Made by a program: the position numbers and the translations under genes. A stretch of DNA of 36,058 nt from Nocardiopsis trehalosi NBRC 14201 (GTDB taxonomy: Bacteria > Actinomycetota > Actinomycetes > Streptosporangiales > Streptosporangiaceae). The notes beneath the pieces were generated by a model that was not told the DNA's origin, ran no database searches, and saw only the letters and a list, made by a program, of their open reading frames with translations. Below, piece after piece: positions 1-7,381 of this stretch (position 1 is its first letter; each line of letters opens with the position of its first letter). The stretch is from NCBI RefSeq assembly GCF_001552555.1, contig NZ_BCRK01000048.1, positions 1-36,058 on the forward strand, read 5' to 3'.

Positions 1-94
1 CCCCGCCGCCCCGGCCGCCGTCGCGGCCGGGGCGGCGGGTGCGGGCATGCGGAGCCGCCCCCGGCGGCGATGGCGGGAGCGGCCACGGTGCCGG
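1..94. other. Window edge, no gene seen
   Basis: This stretch is extremely GC-rich and lies downstream of the minus-strand transglutaminase gene. Open frames cross it on both strands, but they are Arg/Gly/Pro-rich in the way expected of shadow frames in such DNA. I see no ribosome binding site, promoter or recognisable protein here. Confidence 0.5.
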
Positions 95-133
95 GGACCC
101 CCTACGCCGATGCAACCCGCACGGAGGGGGTCC
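95..133 (-). terminator. Inverted repeat downstream of tgpA-like gene
   Basis: A perfect 9-bp inverted repeat (GGACCCCCT at 95-103, AGGGGGTCC at 125-133) encloses a 21-base loop. It sits about 70 bases beyond the stop codon of the minus-strand operon, so it could end that transcript. There is no T-run on either side, so it is not a classic intrinsic terminator. It could instead be a protein-binding site or belong to a gene outside the window. Confidence 0.35.
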
Positions 134-201
134 GCGCCGGCGGGACCGCACGCCTGTGGACGTCCCCGCCCCGCCGCCCGCCCGCCGTCGCGGCCGGGTG
201 G

Positions 202-2523
202 TCAGGGGGCGGGGGTGGGCCGCGGGCGGGGGGCGGGGGCGCCGGTCCGGCGCAGGAGGGAGCGCGGGAGCAGCAGCGCCCGCAGGCGCGCCGGGCGGCC
301 GGCCGACGCCCGCAGGGCCGCGCGGGCGGTGCGGGTGTCCGCCGCCAGGCCCGCCGGGACCTCGGGTTCGGGGGCGTAGCGGGCGCTCTCCTCGGCCAGG
401 GCCACCCGGTCCAGGGCGGCCCGGCCCGCGCCCGTCAGGCCGCGCTCCGCCGCGATCCGCCGGGCCGCCGACCGGGGGCTCTCCGCCGGGTTCCACGCCA
501 CCCCCAGGTCCACCGCGTCGTCGCGCACCTCGGCCCACGCGGCGTGCGCCCGCGCGGGCGGCCCCGCCGCCCGGGCCCACCGGGCGCGGCGCACCAGCGC
601 GCGCACCAGAGCGGGGGCGGCGGCGAGCAGCAGCACCCCGGCCGCGGCCGGCACGGCCGGCCACCACGCGGCCGCGCCGCCCGGCGCGGTCTCGGCGGCG
701 GTGTCCGCGCCGGGGGCGTCGGCCTGCGGGGCGGCGGACCCCTCCTCCTCGGCCGCCGACTCCTCGGCGGTGTCCTCGGGGGCGCCGTCCTCGGGCGCGG
801 CGGAGGCGGCGGGCTCCTCGGGGGCCGCCTCGGCGGGGGCGGCGTAGGGCGGCACCGACGCGGTGCCCTGCCCGGCCGCCGACGACGGGGTCGGCTCGAA
901 CCGGAGCCACCCCTGCCCCTCGAAGTACAGCTCCGGCCACGCGTGGGCGTCGGACGACGACACCCGCCAGCGGCCGTCCCCGGCCGGGGTGCCCGCCGTG
1001 TAGCCGACCGCCACCCGGGCCGGGATGCCGACCTGCCGGGCCATCAGCGTCATGGCCGCGGCGAACTGCTCGCAGTAGCCCACCCGGCTGTCGAACAGGA
1101 AGTAGGGCAGGGGGTCGGCGCCCGGCGGGACGCCGGGCGGGCGCAGGTCGTAGGTGAACCGGTCGTCCGTGGTGAACCAGTCCTGGAGGGCCACGGCCCG
1201 CTCGTGCGGGGTCGCCGCGTCGGCGGTCAGCGTCTCGGCCAGTTCGGCCACGCGCGGGTCGACCCCGCCGGGCACGTCCAGGTAGCGGGCGTCCAGGCCC
1301 TGCGGGGGACCGGCGGCGCGGTCGAGGTCGGCGGCGTCGGGCTGCCGCGCGAGGCTCTCGACCCGGTAGGCGAGGCCGCCGCGCGGCTCGCCGGTGGTGA
1401 ACACCATCAGGCTGTCGGGGTCGGCGAACCAGTCGCCGTCGACGGCCAGCTCGCGCGCCGGGTAGGGCAGCGGCAGGAAGTCCGGGGCCGCGCGCGCGTC
1501 GAGGGTGACGCTGGTCGCGACGGTCGCCCCCGGGTCGCCCGTCCGACCCGCCGGCGCGGGTAGCGGGTCGTCGCCGACCAGGGTGTCGCCGGCCGCCTCG
1601 ATGGGCGACATGGTCCAGTTCTCGCCGTCGAACGCGTCCAGCACGTAGGAGCGCAGGTACTCCGGCCGGTCGGCGGTGGTGGTGTACTCCAGGACCGGCC
1701 GGTCGCCGGTGGCTGCGAGGTCGCGGCGCAGGCTGACCAGCGGGTGGGTGGTGGTGATGGTCTCCCCGCCCAGGCGGGTCCCCGCGGCGAGGTCGTAGAG
1801 GGCGCCGGAGCCCAGCCCCGGCCAGGCCAGGGGCAGCAGCAGCGCGGGCGCGATCGCGGCGGCCGCGATGCCGGCGCCGGCGGCGGCGTGCCGCAGCCCG
1901 CCCAGGGCCGGCGCGGCGGCGTCGTGCGGCGCGGGGACGGGCGGCCCCCACTCGGCGCCGCGCACCCACGCGTCGACGGCCAGCAGCAGGACGTAGCCCG
2001 CGGCGGCCAGCGCGAACGCCCACCGGTCCAGGCCCGCGTCGTGGACCACCAGCGGCACGGCCAGCAGCGCCGCGAGCGGCAGCGCCACGAGGGCGGGCAT
2101 GCGGGCGGTCACGGCCAGGAAGTCGGCGACGATCGCGGCCAGCCCGACCCCGGCGGCGATGACCAGGACCACCCCCGGGGTGGCGGACACCGGGGGCGGG
2201 CTCACGTCGATCTCGGCCCGCCCGGCGGTGAACAGGTCGAGCAGCGCGGTCAGCGAACCGCCGGTGGGGACGGCGCCGAGGACAGCGGTGTCGGCGGCGA
2301 AGACCGCGGTCAGCGCGCACAGCACGAGCACCGCCTGCACGGCGGGCAGCACCGCCACGGCGACCGGGAGGAAGCGCAGCACCGCGCCCGCCGCGGCGAC
2401 CAGCACCACCGCCAGCAGCGCGGGCGACCACCAGCCGGAGCCGGTGACCAGCGGGGACAGCGCGGGCAGGGCCAGCGCGATCACCGCGGCCGCCGCCGCG
2501 GTGAGCACCGCCTTGCCGATCAT
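202..2523 (-). CDS. TgpA-like membrane transglutaminase-domain protein
   Basis: A 773-residue membrane protein. The N-terminal ~220 residues hold several hydrophobic helices (DUF3488/TgpA_N type), followed by an extracytoplasmic transglutaminase-like core. The catalytic triad is visible as Cys484 in GYCEQFA, His527 in DAHAWPEL and Glu543 in RFEPTP. After the core come an acidic Ala/Glu/Pro linker (about 550-620), one more membrane helix, and a cytoplasmic tail resembling DUF4129. The start ATG overlaps the stop of the upstream DUF58 gene (ATGA at 2520-2523), implying translational coupling. A longer reading through to 3711 is rejected because it would read DUF58 DNA out of frame. The family is widespread in actinobacteria beside MoxR and DUF58 genes. 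Its substrate is unknown, and a cell-surface peptide-crosslinking or protease role is inferred. Confidence 0.9.
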   Translation of the reverse strand: MIGKAVLTAAAAAVIALALPALSPLVTGSGWWSPALLAVVLVAAAGAVLRFLPVAVAVLPAVQAVLVLCALTAVFAADTAVLGAVPTGGSLTALLDLFTAGRAEIDVSPPPVSATPGVVLVIAAGVGLAAIVADFLAVTARMPALVALPLAALLAVPLVVHDAGLDRWAFALAAAGYVLLLAVDAWVRGAEWGPPVPAPHDAAAPALGGLRHAAAGAGIAAAAIAPALLLPLAWPGLGSGALYDLAAGTRLGGETITTTHPLVSLRRDLAATGDRPVLEYTTTADRPEYLRSYVLDAFDGENWTMSPIEAAGDTLVGDDPLPAPAGRTGDPGATVATSVTLDARAAPDFLPLPYPARELAVDGDWFADPDSLMVFTTGEPRGGLAYRVESLARQPDAADLDRAAGPPQGLDARYLDVPGGVDPRVAELAETLTADAATPHERAVALQDWFTTDDRFTYDLRPPGVPPGADPLPYFLFDSRVGYCEQFAAAMTLMARQVGIPARVAVGYTAGTPAGDGRWRVSSSDAHAWPELYFEGQGWLRFEPTPSSAAGQGTASVPPYAAPAEAAPEEPAASAAPEDGAPEDTAEESAAEEEGSAAPQADAPGADTAAETAPGGAAAWWPAVPAAAGVLLLAAAPALVRALVRRARWARAAGPPARAHAAWAEVRDDAVDLGVAWNPAESPRSAARRIAAERGLTGAGRAALDRVALAEESARYAPEPEVPAGLAADTRTARAALRASAGRPARLRALLLPRSLLRRTGAPAPRPRPTPAP

Positions 2524-3755
2524 CGGGTACCTCCCAGGGGGGCGGAGCGCAGCGGGAGCCGGCGCCAGGCGCCGGCGAGGTCGCGCGGCGAGGCGATCTC
2601 CAGGACGGTCCACCCGGACTCGGACAGGGCCTCGCCCGCGCGGAGGGCCGCGTCGGGCGCCGGCCACGCGGCGGTGCCGCACAGCACGGCCACGCGCGGG
2701 TGGTCGCGGGCGGCGCCCACCCGGCCGAGCGCGGCGACGTCGTCGGGGCCCAGCGCGCCGAGGACGGCCACCACCAGGCCGGTCCCGGTCACCGGGGCGG
2801 CCGCCAGCAGGTCGGCGCCGTCCGCGAGGGAGGCGTTCTCCGACGGCGGGGCCACGGCCAGCGCGTCCAGGACGGCGTCGGGCCGGGTGGCGGCGATCTC
2901 GCCGGCGTCGGTGAGCAGCCGGACGTCCTGGAAGCGGCCGAGCAGGTGCAGGGTGACCGACGCCGCCGCGGCGACCGCCGTCTCCACCGACGCGTCGGGG
3001 CCGGCGCCCGCGTGCGCGCGGCGCCGGGTGTCGACCAGCACGGTGCTGCGGTCGCTCCACTGCTGCTCCTCGCGGCGCACCATCAGTTCGCCGTGCCGGG
3101 CGGTGGAGCGCCAGTGGACGCGGCGCAGGTCGTCGCCGTGCCGGTAGGCGCGCGGGACCGGGTCGTCGTGGCCGCCGCCGGCCATGGTGCGGCCGGTGCT
3201 GTCGCCGCCCTCGGCCGCACCGCCGCGCGGGGGCGCGTCGTCCAGGTCGACCACCGGCGGGGTGACGAGCAGGGACATGTGGCCGCCCACGTCGCGCCGG
3301 ACGCGCACGCAGCCGAGCGGGTCGGTGAAGGAGACCCGCAGCGGGCCGATGGGGTACAGCCCGCGCGCCTGGGTGCGGACCCGGTAGGCGAGGTCGCGGA
3401 CGCCGCGCGGACCGAGGTGGCCGATGGTGAACCGGGGCCGCTCGCCCAGCGCGTAGGGCAGGCCGTCCTCCACCAGCAGGCCGCCGATCGGCAGCACGGA
3501 CGCCGAGTTGGCGACCCGCACCAGGACGCGGGCGTCGGTGCCCGCGGCGACCCGGTCCGGCCGCAGGGCCCGGCTGTGCGCCACGCGGCGGGGACCGCGC
3601 AGCACGGCCGGCACCGACAGCAGCGGCAGCAGCAGCACGAGGACGCCCACGCCCACCAGGTCGCGCTCGCCGAGGGCGAACCCCCCGGCGGTGGCCGCGG
3701 CCCCGGCGCACAGCAGGCCGACGCCCCGGGCGGTGAAGATGCGCAGCGGGTTCAC
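2520..3755 (-). CDS. DUF58 domain protein
   Basis: A 411-residue protein with two hydrophobic segments near the N terminus (about residues 10-50). A soluble domain follows, and its middle contains the DUF58 signature around VHWRSTARHGELMVRREEQQ. That signature precedes a von Willebrand A-like fold whose strand reads STVLVDTR. DUF58 proteins pair with MoxR ATPases and transglutaminase membrane proteins, and the three genes here run in one direction with a 61-base gap and a 4-base overlap. A scaffold or client-presentation role for the MoxR ATPase is inferred from this family pairing. No enzyme active site is visible. The GTG/ATG choice is not in doubt: translation starts at MNPLRIF after a GGGAG-type ribosome site. 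Confidence 0.88.
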   Translation of the reverse strand: MNPLRIFTARGVGLLCAGAAATAGGFALGERDLVGVGVLVLLLPLLSVPAVLRGPRRVAHSRALRPDRVAAGTDARVLVRVANSASVLPIGGLLVEDGLPYALGERPRFTIGHLGPRGVRDLAYRVRTQARGLYPIGPLRVSFTDPLGCVRVRRDVGGHMSLLVTPPVVDLDDAPPRGGAAEGGDSTGRTMAGGGHDDPVPRAYRHGDDLRRVHWRSTARHGELMVRREEQQWSDRSTVLVDTRRRAHAGAGPDASVETAVAAAASVTLHLLGRFQDVRLLTDAGEIAATRPDAVLDALAVAPPSENASLADGADLLAAAPVTGTGLVVAVLGALGPDDVAALGRVGAARDHPRVAVLCGTAAWPAPDAALRAGEALSESGWTVLEIASPRDLAGAWRRLPLRSAPLGGTR

Positions 3756-3816
3756 CTGGGCTCCCTCTCGGCGGGGGCGGGCCGCGCCGGGCGGCGGGCG
3801 CGGGGCGGCACCGCGG

Positions 3817-4809
3817 TCAGCGGGGCGTGGGGATCGGCAGCCGGGAGACGATGCCCGCGATGACGCTCTCGGGGCTGCGGCGCCCCATCTGCGCCTCGGC
3901 GCTGGGCAGCAGCCGGTGCGCCAGAACGGGGACGGCGAGGGCCTGGATGTCGTCGGGCACCACGTAGGAGCGGCCCTCCAGCGCGGCGTAGGCGCGGGCG
4001 GCGCGGACCAGGTGCAGCGTGGCGCGGGGGGAGGCGCCCAGCCGCAGCGCGGAGGAGGTGCGGGTGGCGGTCACCAGGTCGACCGCGTAGCGGCGCACGC
4101 CCGGGGCGACGTGGACGGTGCGGACGTGGTCGACCATGGTCCGCACGTCGGCGGCCGTGGCGACCGGGGCGAGGTCGTCCAGCGGGGAGCGCGCGCTGTG
4201 GGTGTCGATCATGTCGAGTTCGGCCTGCGCGGTGGGGTAGCCGACGGAGATGCGCGCCATGAACCGGTCGCGCTGCGCCTCGGGGAGGGGGTAGGTGCCC
4301 TCCATGTCGGCGGGGTTCTGGGTGGCCACCACCATGAAGGGGCGCTCCAGCGGGCGGGTCTCGCCGTCGACGCTGACCTGCATCTCCTCCATGCACTCCA
4401 GCAGGGCCGACTGGGTCTTGGGGGAGGCGCGGTTGATCTCGTCGCCCAGCACGATGTTGGCGAACACCGGGCCCGGGTTGAACTCGAACTCGTGCCGCTC
4501 CTGGTGGTAGACGCTGACGCCGGTGATGTCGGCGGGCAGCAGGTCGGGGGTGAACTGCACCCGCTGCACCGAGCAGTCGACGGCGCGGCCCAGCGCCTTG
4601 GCCAGCATGGTCTTGCCGACCCCGGGGATGTCCTCGATGAGCAGGTGGCCCTCGGCGAGGAGCACGGTCAGCGCCATGCGCACGACCTCGGGTTTCCCCT
4701 CGATGACGGTCTCGATGGCCTGCCGGATGCGGTCGGCGACGTCGAGGACGGCGGAGGAGCCGCCCGGCGTCTGGTCGCCCTGCCCGTTGTACCGCGTGCC
4801 GAGTGACAC
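3817..4809 (-). CDS. MoxR-family AAA+ ATPase
   Basis: A 330-residue ATPase of the MoxR group. Walker A is GVGKT at residues 63-67 (Lys66). Walker B is VLGDEINR at 120-127 (Asp123, Glu124). A sensor-1 region follows (VVATQNPADMEGTYPLPEAQ), then the typical C-terminal helical lid. Translation starts at a GTG (4807-4809) with GGGAG on the minus strand five bases upstream. MoxR proteins act as chaperone-like ATPases that assemble or activate partners with metal-ion or membrane domains. Here the partners are probably the adjacent DUF58 and transglutaminase proteins. The gene is first in its operon and diverges from mraZ. Confidence 0.93.
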   Translation of the reverse strand: MSLGTRYNGQGDQTPGGSSAVLDVADRIRQAIETVIEGKPEVVRMALTVLLAEGHLLIEDIPGVGKTMLAKALGRAVDCSVQRVQFTPDLLPADITGVSVYHQERHEFEFNPGPVFANIVLGDEINRASPKTQSALLECMEEMQVSVDGETRPLERPFMVVATQNPADMEGTYPLPEAQRDRFMARISVGYPTAQAELDMIDTHSARSPLDDLAPVATAADVRTMVDHVRTVHVAPGVRRYAVDLVTATRTSSALRLGASPRATLHLVRAARAYAALEGRSYVVPDDIQALAVPVLAHRLLPSAEAQMGRRSPESVIAGIVSRLPIPTPR

Positions 4810-4851
4810 GTGTCTCCCTCTCCGCGCAGTGCCCTGGAGTTGACGGGTTCG

Positions 4852-4880
4852 AGGCTAAAGCCAAAGCGGGGGGATGGAAA
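4852..4880 (-). promoter_or_regulatory. Candidate promoter of the moxR operon
   Basis: On the minus strand, TTTCCA (4880-4875) lies 17 bases before TAGCCT (4857-4852). TAGCCT is a good actinobacterial -10 hexamer. Transcription would begin near 4845, leaving a leader of about 36 bases before the GTG of the MoxR gene. This is a pattern match only. Confidence 0.45.
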
Positions 4881-4881
4881 A

Positions 4882-4910
4882 TTGAAACGGGAAAATGCGC
4901 CTGGTATGGA
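4882..4910 (+). promoter_or_regulatory. Candidate distal promoter toward mraZ
   Basis: TTGAAA (4882-4887) and TATGGA (4905-4910) are separated by 17 bases. A TGG just before the -10 gives an extended -10 look. The site lies in an unusually AT-rich patch for this genome and overlaps the upstream part of the moxR promoter, so the two could interfere. It is about 257 bases before the mraZ start and could serve mraZ or a short RNA. Confidence 0.4.
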
Positions 4911-5084
4911 GCGATACGTTCCGTTGCTGCCCTGGTACCCGTTGTCGACGCCGCCGCGCGTCGGGCGCCCGGGCACCCCGCCGCCCGGGCCCGCGCCCGC
5001 CCCCGCCCACCCCTCCACCCCGCCCCCCACCCCGTGACCAGCGGTTTCCCGGCCGCGCGGGCGCCGGGGCGCGGAGCGAAACTG

Positions 5085-5112
5085 TTGACCGTGGGGAAGA
5101 GTGGAGTACAGT
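5085..5112 (+). promoter_or_regulatory. Candidate mraZ promoter
   Basis: TTGACC (5085-5090) and TACAGT (5107-5112) with a 16-base spacer make a sigma-70-like promoter. Transcription would start around 5119, with a leader of about 48 bases. The -10 region lies inside the MraZ box repeats, which fits autoregulation by MraZ binding over the promoter. Confidence 0.6.
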
Positions 5113-5126
5113 GGGGCATCGTGGGG
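5092..5126 (+). promoter_or_regulatory. MraZ box, four direct repeats
   Basis: Four TGGRG pentamers start at 5092 (TGGGG), 5102 (TGGAG), 5112 (TGGGG) and 5122 (TGGGG), exactly 10 bases apart. This matches the known MraZ operator pattern, in which TGGGN repeats separated by 5-bp spacers are bound by the MraZ ring on one helix face. The array overlaps the -10 and start region of the candidate mraZ promoter, so MraZ likely controls its own operon. Confidence 0.8.
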
Positions 5127-5166
5127 CGGGCGACTGCCCCGCGTGGGGGCGTGGGAGGTGGGGCCG

Positions 5167-5598
5167 GTGTTCCTCGGCACCCACACACCGCGCCTCGACG
5201 AGAAGGGACGACTGTTCCTTCCGGCGAAGTACCGCGACGAACTGTCGGGGGGGCTGGTGATCACGAAGGGCCAGGAGCGCTGCCTCTACGTCTTTCCCAT
5301 GGACGAGTTCCGGCGCGTCACCGACGCCCTCCGATCGGCTCCGGTCACCGCCAAGGCGGTTCGCGACTACAGCCGTGTCCTCTTCGCCAGCGCGTCCGAC
5401 GAGACCCCCGACAAGCAGGGGCGCGTGACCGTCCCGTCCGGCCTGCGCGCCTACGCCGGGCTGGACCGCGACTGCGTCGTCATCGGGGCGAACACGCGCC
5501 TGGAGATCTGGGACGCGCGGGCCTGGGCCCGCTACGAGGCCGAACAGGAGCAGGCATTCGCGGATCTGTCGGAGGAGGTGTTGCCGGGGGTGCTGTGA
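5167..5598 (+). CDS. mraZ: Transcriptional regulator MraZ
   Basis: A 143-residue protein with two tandem SpoVT/AbrB-like MraZ domains. Each carries the conserved DxxGR element: DEKGR at residues 11-15 and DKQGR at 82-86. MraZ forms a ring that binds TGGGN direct repeats and represses the dcw promoter. Four such repeats lie just upstream. The GTG at 5167 is chosen because it follows GGGAGG (5153-5158) and gives the canonical N terminus [15 protein letters not shown] longer frame from 5101 would place its start inside the operator. It is the first gene of the dcw cluster and is followed by an unusually long 240-base interval before rsmH. Confidence 0.95.
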   Translation: MFLGTHTPRLDEKGRLFLPAKYRDELSGGLVITKGQERCLYVFPMDEFRRVTDALRSAPVTAKAVRDYSRVLFASASDETPDKQGRVTVPSGLRAYAGLDRDCVVIGANTRLEIWDARAWARYEAEQEQAFADLSEEVLPGVL

Positions 5599-5670
5599 CT
5601 CCGCGGGACGCCGCCTCCGGCCTCGACACCCGGACGCCGCGCGCCGCGAGGACACCGCCGTCCAAGCCCT

Positions 5671-5780
5671 GTCTGGAGTACGGCCTCCAGACGCGACCGG
5701 ATGCCAGCTGACGCATCTTCCCCGGCGCCAGGTGGCGGCCGCGCGGACCTCCGCGGGGCCCGGCCCGCGTCTGGAGGCCG
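5671..5780 (+). promoter_or_regulatory. Competing RNA stem-loops in the mraZ-rsmH leader
   Basis: Segment 5671-5692 is a perfect hairpin with 8-bp arms (GTCTGGAG, loop TACGGC, CTCCAGAC). The right arm of this hairpin is also part of a 15-base segment (5681-5695) perfectly complementary to 5766-5780. The two structures cannot form together. In between lies another GC hairpin around CGCGGACCTCCGCG. The 3' arm ends 46 bases before the rsmH ribosome site. This arrangement resembles an attenuator or an RNA-processing element. Function is inferred and no known riboswitch family was recognised. Confidence 0.45.
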
Positions 5781-5838
5781 CCGGACGGGGTAGCGCGCCG
5801 GGGGGCGCCGAGGGACGGAACGAGAACGAGGGGGAACC

Positions 5839-6813
5839 GTGCTCATGGGGGACATCGCCGACGAGGCCGGGGCGGCACACGTCCCGGTCATGCTCGACCG
5901 GATCGTCGACCTCCTCTCACCGGCCCTCTCCGCGCCCGGTGCCGTCCTGGTCGACGGCACCCTCGGCCTCGGCGGGCACGCCCACGCGCTGCTCGCCGCC
6001 AACCCCGGCGCCCGCCTCGTCGGCATCGACCGCGACACCACGGCCCTCGACCGCAGCCGGCGGCGCCTCGCCGCCTTCGCCGACCGCACCGAGTTCGTGC
6101 ACGCCGAGTACGACGCCGTCCCGCGCGTCCTCGACGACCTCGGCATCGCCGAGGCCCAGGCCGTCCTGCTCGACCTCGGCGTGTCCTCGCCCCAGCTGGA
6201 CGAGGCCGAACGCGGCTTCGCCTACTCCTACGACGCCCCGCTCGACATGCGGATGGACCGCACCCAGGAGCGCACCGCCTTCGACGTCGTCAACACCTAC
6301 CCCGCCGCCGCGCTCACCCGCATCCTGCGCGAGTACGGCGAGGAGCGGTTCGCCGGCCGCATCGCCCAGGCCATCGTCCGCGAGCGCGCCGCCGCCCCCC
6401 TCGACTCCACGCGCCGCCTCGCCGACCTCGTCCGCGACGCCATCCCCGCGGCCACCCGCCGCACCGGCGGCCACCCCGCCAAGCGCGCCTTCCAGGCGCT
6501 GCGCATCGAGGTCAACGCCGAACTCGGCATCCTCGAACGCACCCTCCCCGCCGCCGTCGACCGGCTCGCCGTGGGCGGGCGCATCGCCGTGCTGTCCTAC
6601 CACTCCCTGGAGGACCGCATGACCAAGCGCGCGCTGGCCGCGCTCGCCACCGACACCACGCCCCCCGACCTGCCGGTGCCGCTGCCCGACCGCAGCCCCG
6701 AACTCCGCCTCCTCACCCGGGGGGCCGAACTCCCCGGCGACGACGAGAACGAGCGCAACCCGCGCGCCGCCTCCGCCCGGCTGCGCGCCGCCGAACGGGT
6801 GCGCCGGCCGTGA
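5839..6813 (+). CDS. rsmH: 16S rRNA (cytosine-1402-N4)-methyltransferase RsmH
   Basis: A 324-residue S-adenosylmethionine-dependent methyltransferase that modifies C1402 in the decoding site of 16S rRNA. The SAM-binding loop DGTLGLGGH is at residues 39-47. The family's [13 protein letters not shown] segment follows, and near the C terminus is [14 protein letters not shown]. Length is normal for the family. The GTG at 5839 is preferred over an in-frame ATG at 5845 because GAGGGGG ends five bases before it. The gene lies between mraZ and ftsL as in most bacteria. Transcription probably reads through from mraZ across the structured leader described above. Confidence 0.96.
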   Translation: MLMGDIADEAGAAHVPVMLDRIVDLLSPALSAPGAVLVDGTLGLGGHAHALLAANPGARLVGIDRDTTALDRSRRRLAAFADRTEFVHAEYDAVPRVLDDLGIAEAQAVLLDLGVSSPQLDEAERGFAYSYDAPLDMRMDRTQERTAFDVVNTYPAAALTRILREYGEERFAGRIAQAIVRERAAAPLDSTRRLADLVRDAIPAATRRTGGHPAKRAFQALRIEVNAELGILERTLPAAVDRLAVGGRIAVLSYHSLEDRMTKRALAALATDTTPPDLPVPLPDRSPELRLLTRGAELPGDDENERNPRAASARLRAAERVRRP

Positions 6814-6862
6814 CCCCGCCCACCGGCGCGCACGGACCGGCCGACCAGCAGGGAGGGACCCC

Positions 6863-7294
6863 ATGACCCCGGCCACCGGCGACCCCGCCGCCCGCACCAA
6901 GCGCGCCGCGCGGCGCACCCGCCCCGCCGGGCGCACCCGCGCCGCGGCACCCGCCCGCGCCCGCGCGGGCGGGCGCGGCACCGCCGCCGCGCCCCCGCGC
7001 ATGCCGTTCGTCCTGCTCATCCTCGGGCTGCTCGGCGGCGCCCTCATCAGCCTGCTGGCGCTGCGCACCATCCTCATCGAGGACGCGTTCGCCATCAGCA
7101 CCCTCCAGGAGGAGAACGCCGAACTCGCCAACCAGGAGGAGGCGCTGCGCGAGGAGGTGCTGCACGCCGAGTCGCCCGACCGCATCGCCGAGGAGGCCGA
7201 GGCCCTCGGCATGGAGCAGGGCGACGCGCCCGCCACCCTGGACCTGGAGACCGGGGAGTTCGGCGGCGCGGACGACTCCGCCGCCGACGAGTAG
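6863..7294 (+). CDS. ftsL: FtsL-like septal membrane protein
   Basis: A 143-residue bitopic protein in the ftsL position between rsmH and ftsI. The first ~46 residues are a basic Arg/Ala-rich cytoplasmic tail. One membrane helix spans roughly 47-68. An extracytoplasmic coiled-coil segment of about 76-113 (LQEENAELANQEEALREEV) follows, then an acidic end. FtsL forms a complex with FtsB and FtsQ that activates FtsWI at the septum. The start ATG is preceded by GGGAGGG. FtsL sequences are poorly conserved, so the assignment rests on topology, coiled coil and position. The long basic tail is unusual compared with proteobacterial FtsL. Confidence 0.85.
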   Translation: MTPATGDPAARTKRAARRTRPAGRTRAAAPARARAGGRGTAAAPPRMPFVLLILGLLGGALISLLALRTILIEDAFAISTLQEENAELANQEEALREEVLHAESPDRIAEEAEALGMEQGDAPATLDLETGEFGGADDSAADE

Positions 7295-7381
7295 AACGGG
7301 CGCCGCGGTGCCGACGACGACGCAGATGGAGCGCCCCATGAACGCCGCCCGACGGAGCGCGCCGGCCCCGGGAGGCGCCAG

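Noticed and set aside
202-3711. A 1169-residue minus-strand frame spanning the transglutaminase gene and beyond
   Set aside because: Residues encoded upstream of 2523 are Arg/Gly/Pro-rich and come from the DUF58 gene read out of frame.
5142-5163. Additional TGGGG/TGGGA pentamers just before mraZ that could extend the MraZ box
   Set aside because: They are spaced 7-8 bases apart, out of the 10-bp phase, and coincide with the ribosome binding site.
5101-5166. An upstream extension of mraZ from 5101
   Set aside because: It would start inside the operator and before the predicted transcript start, and adds residues with no MraZ similarity. The GTG at 5167 has a good ribosome site.
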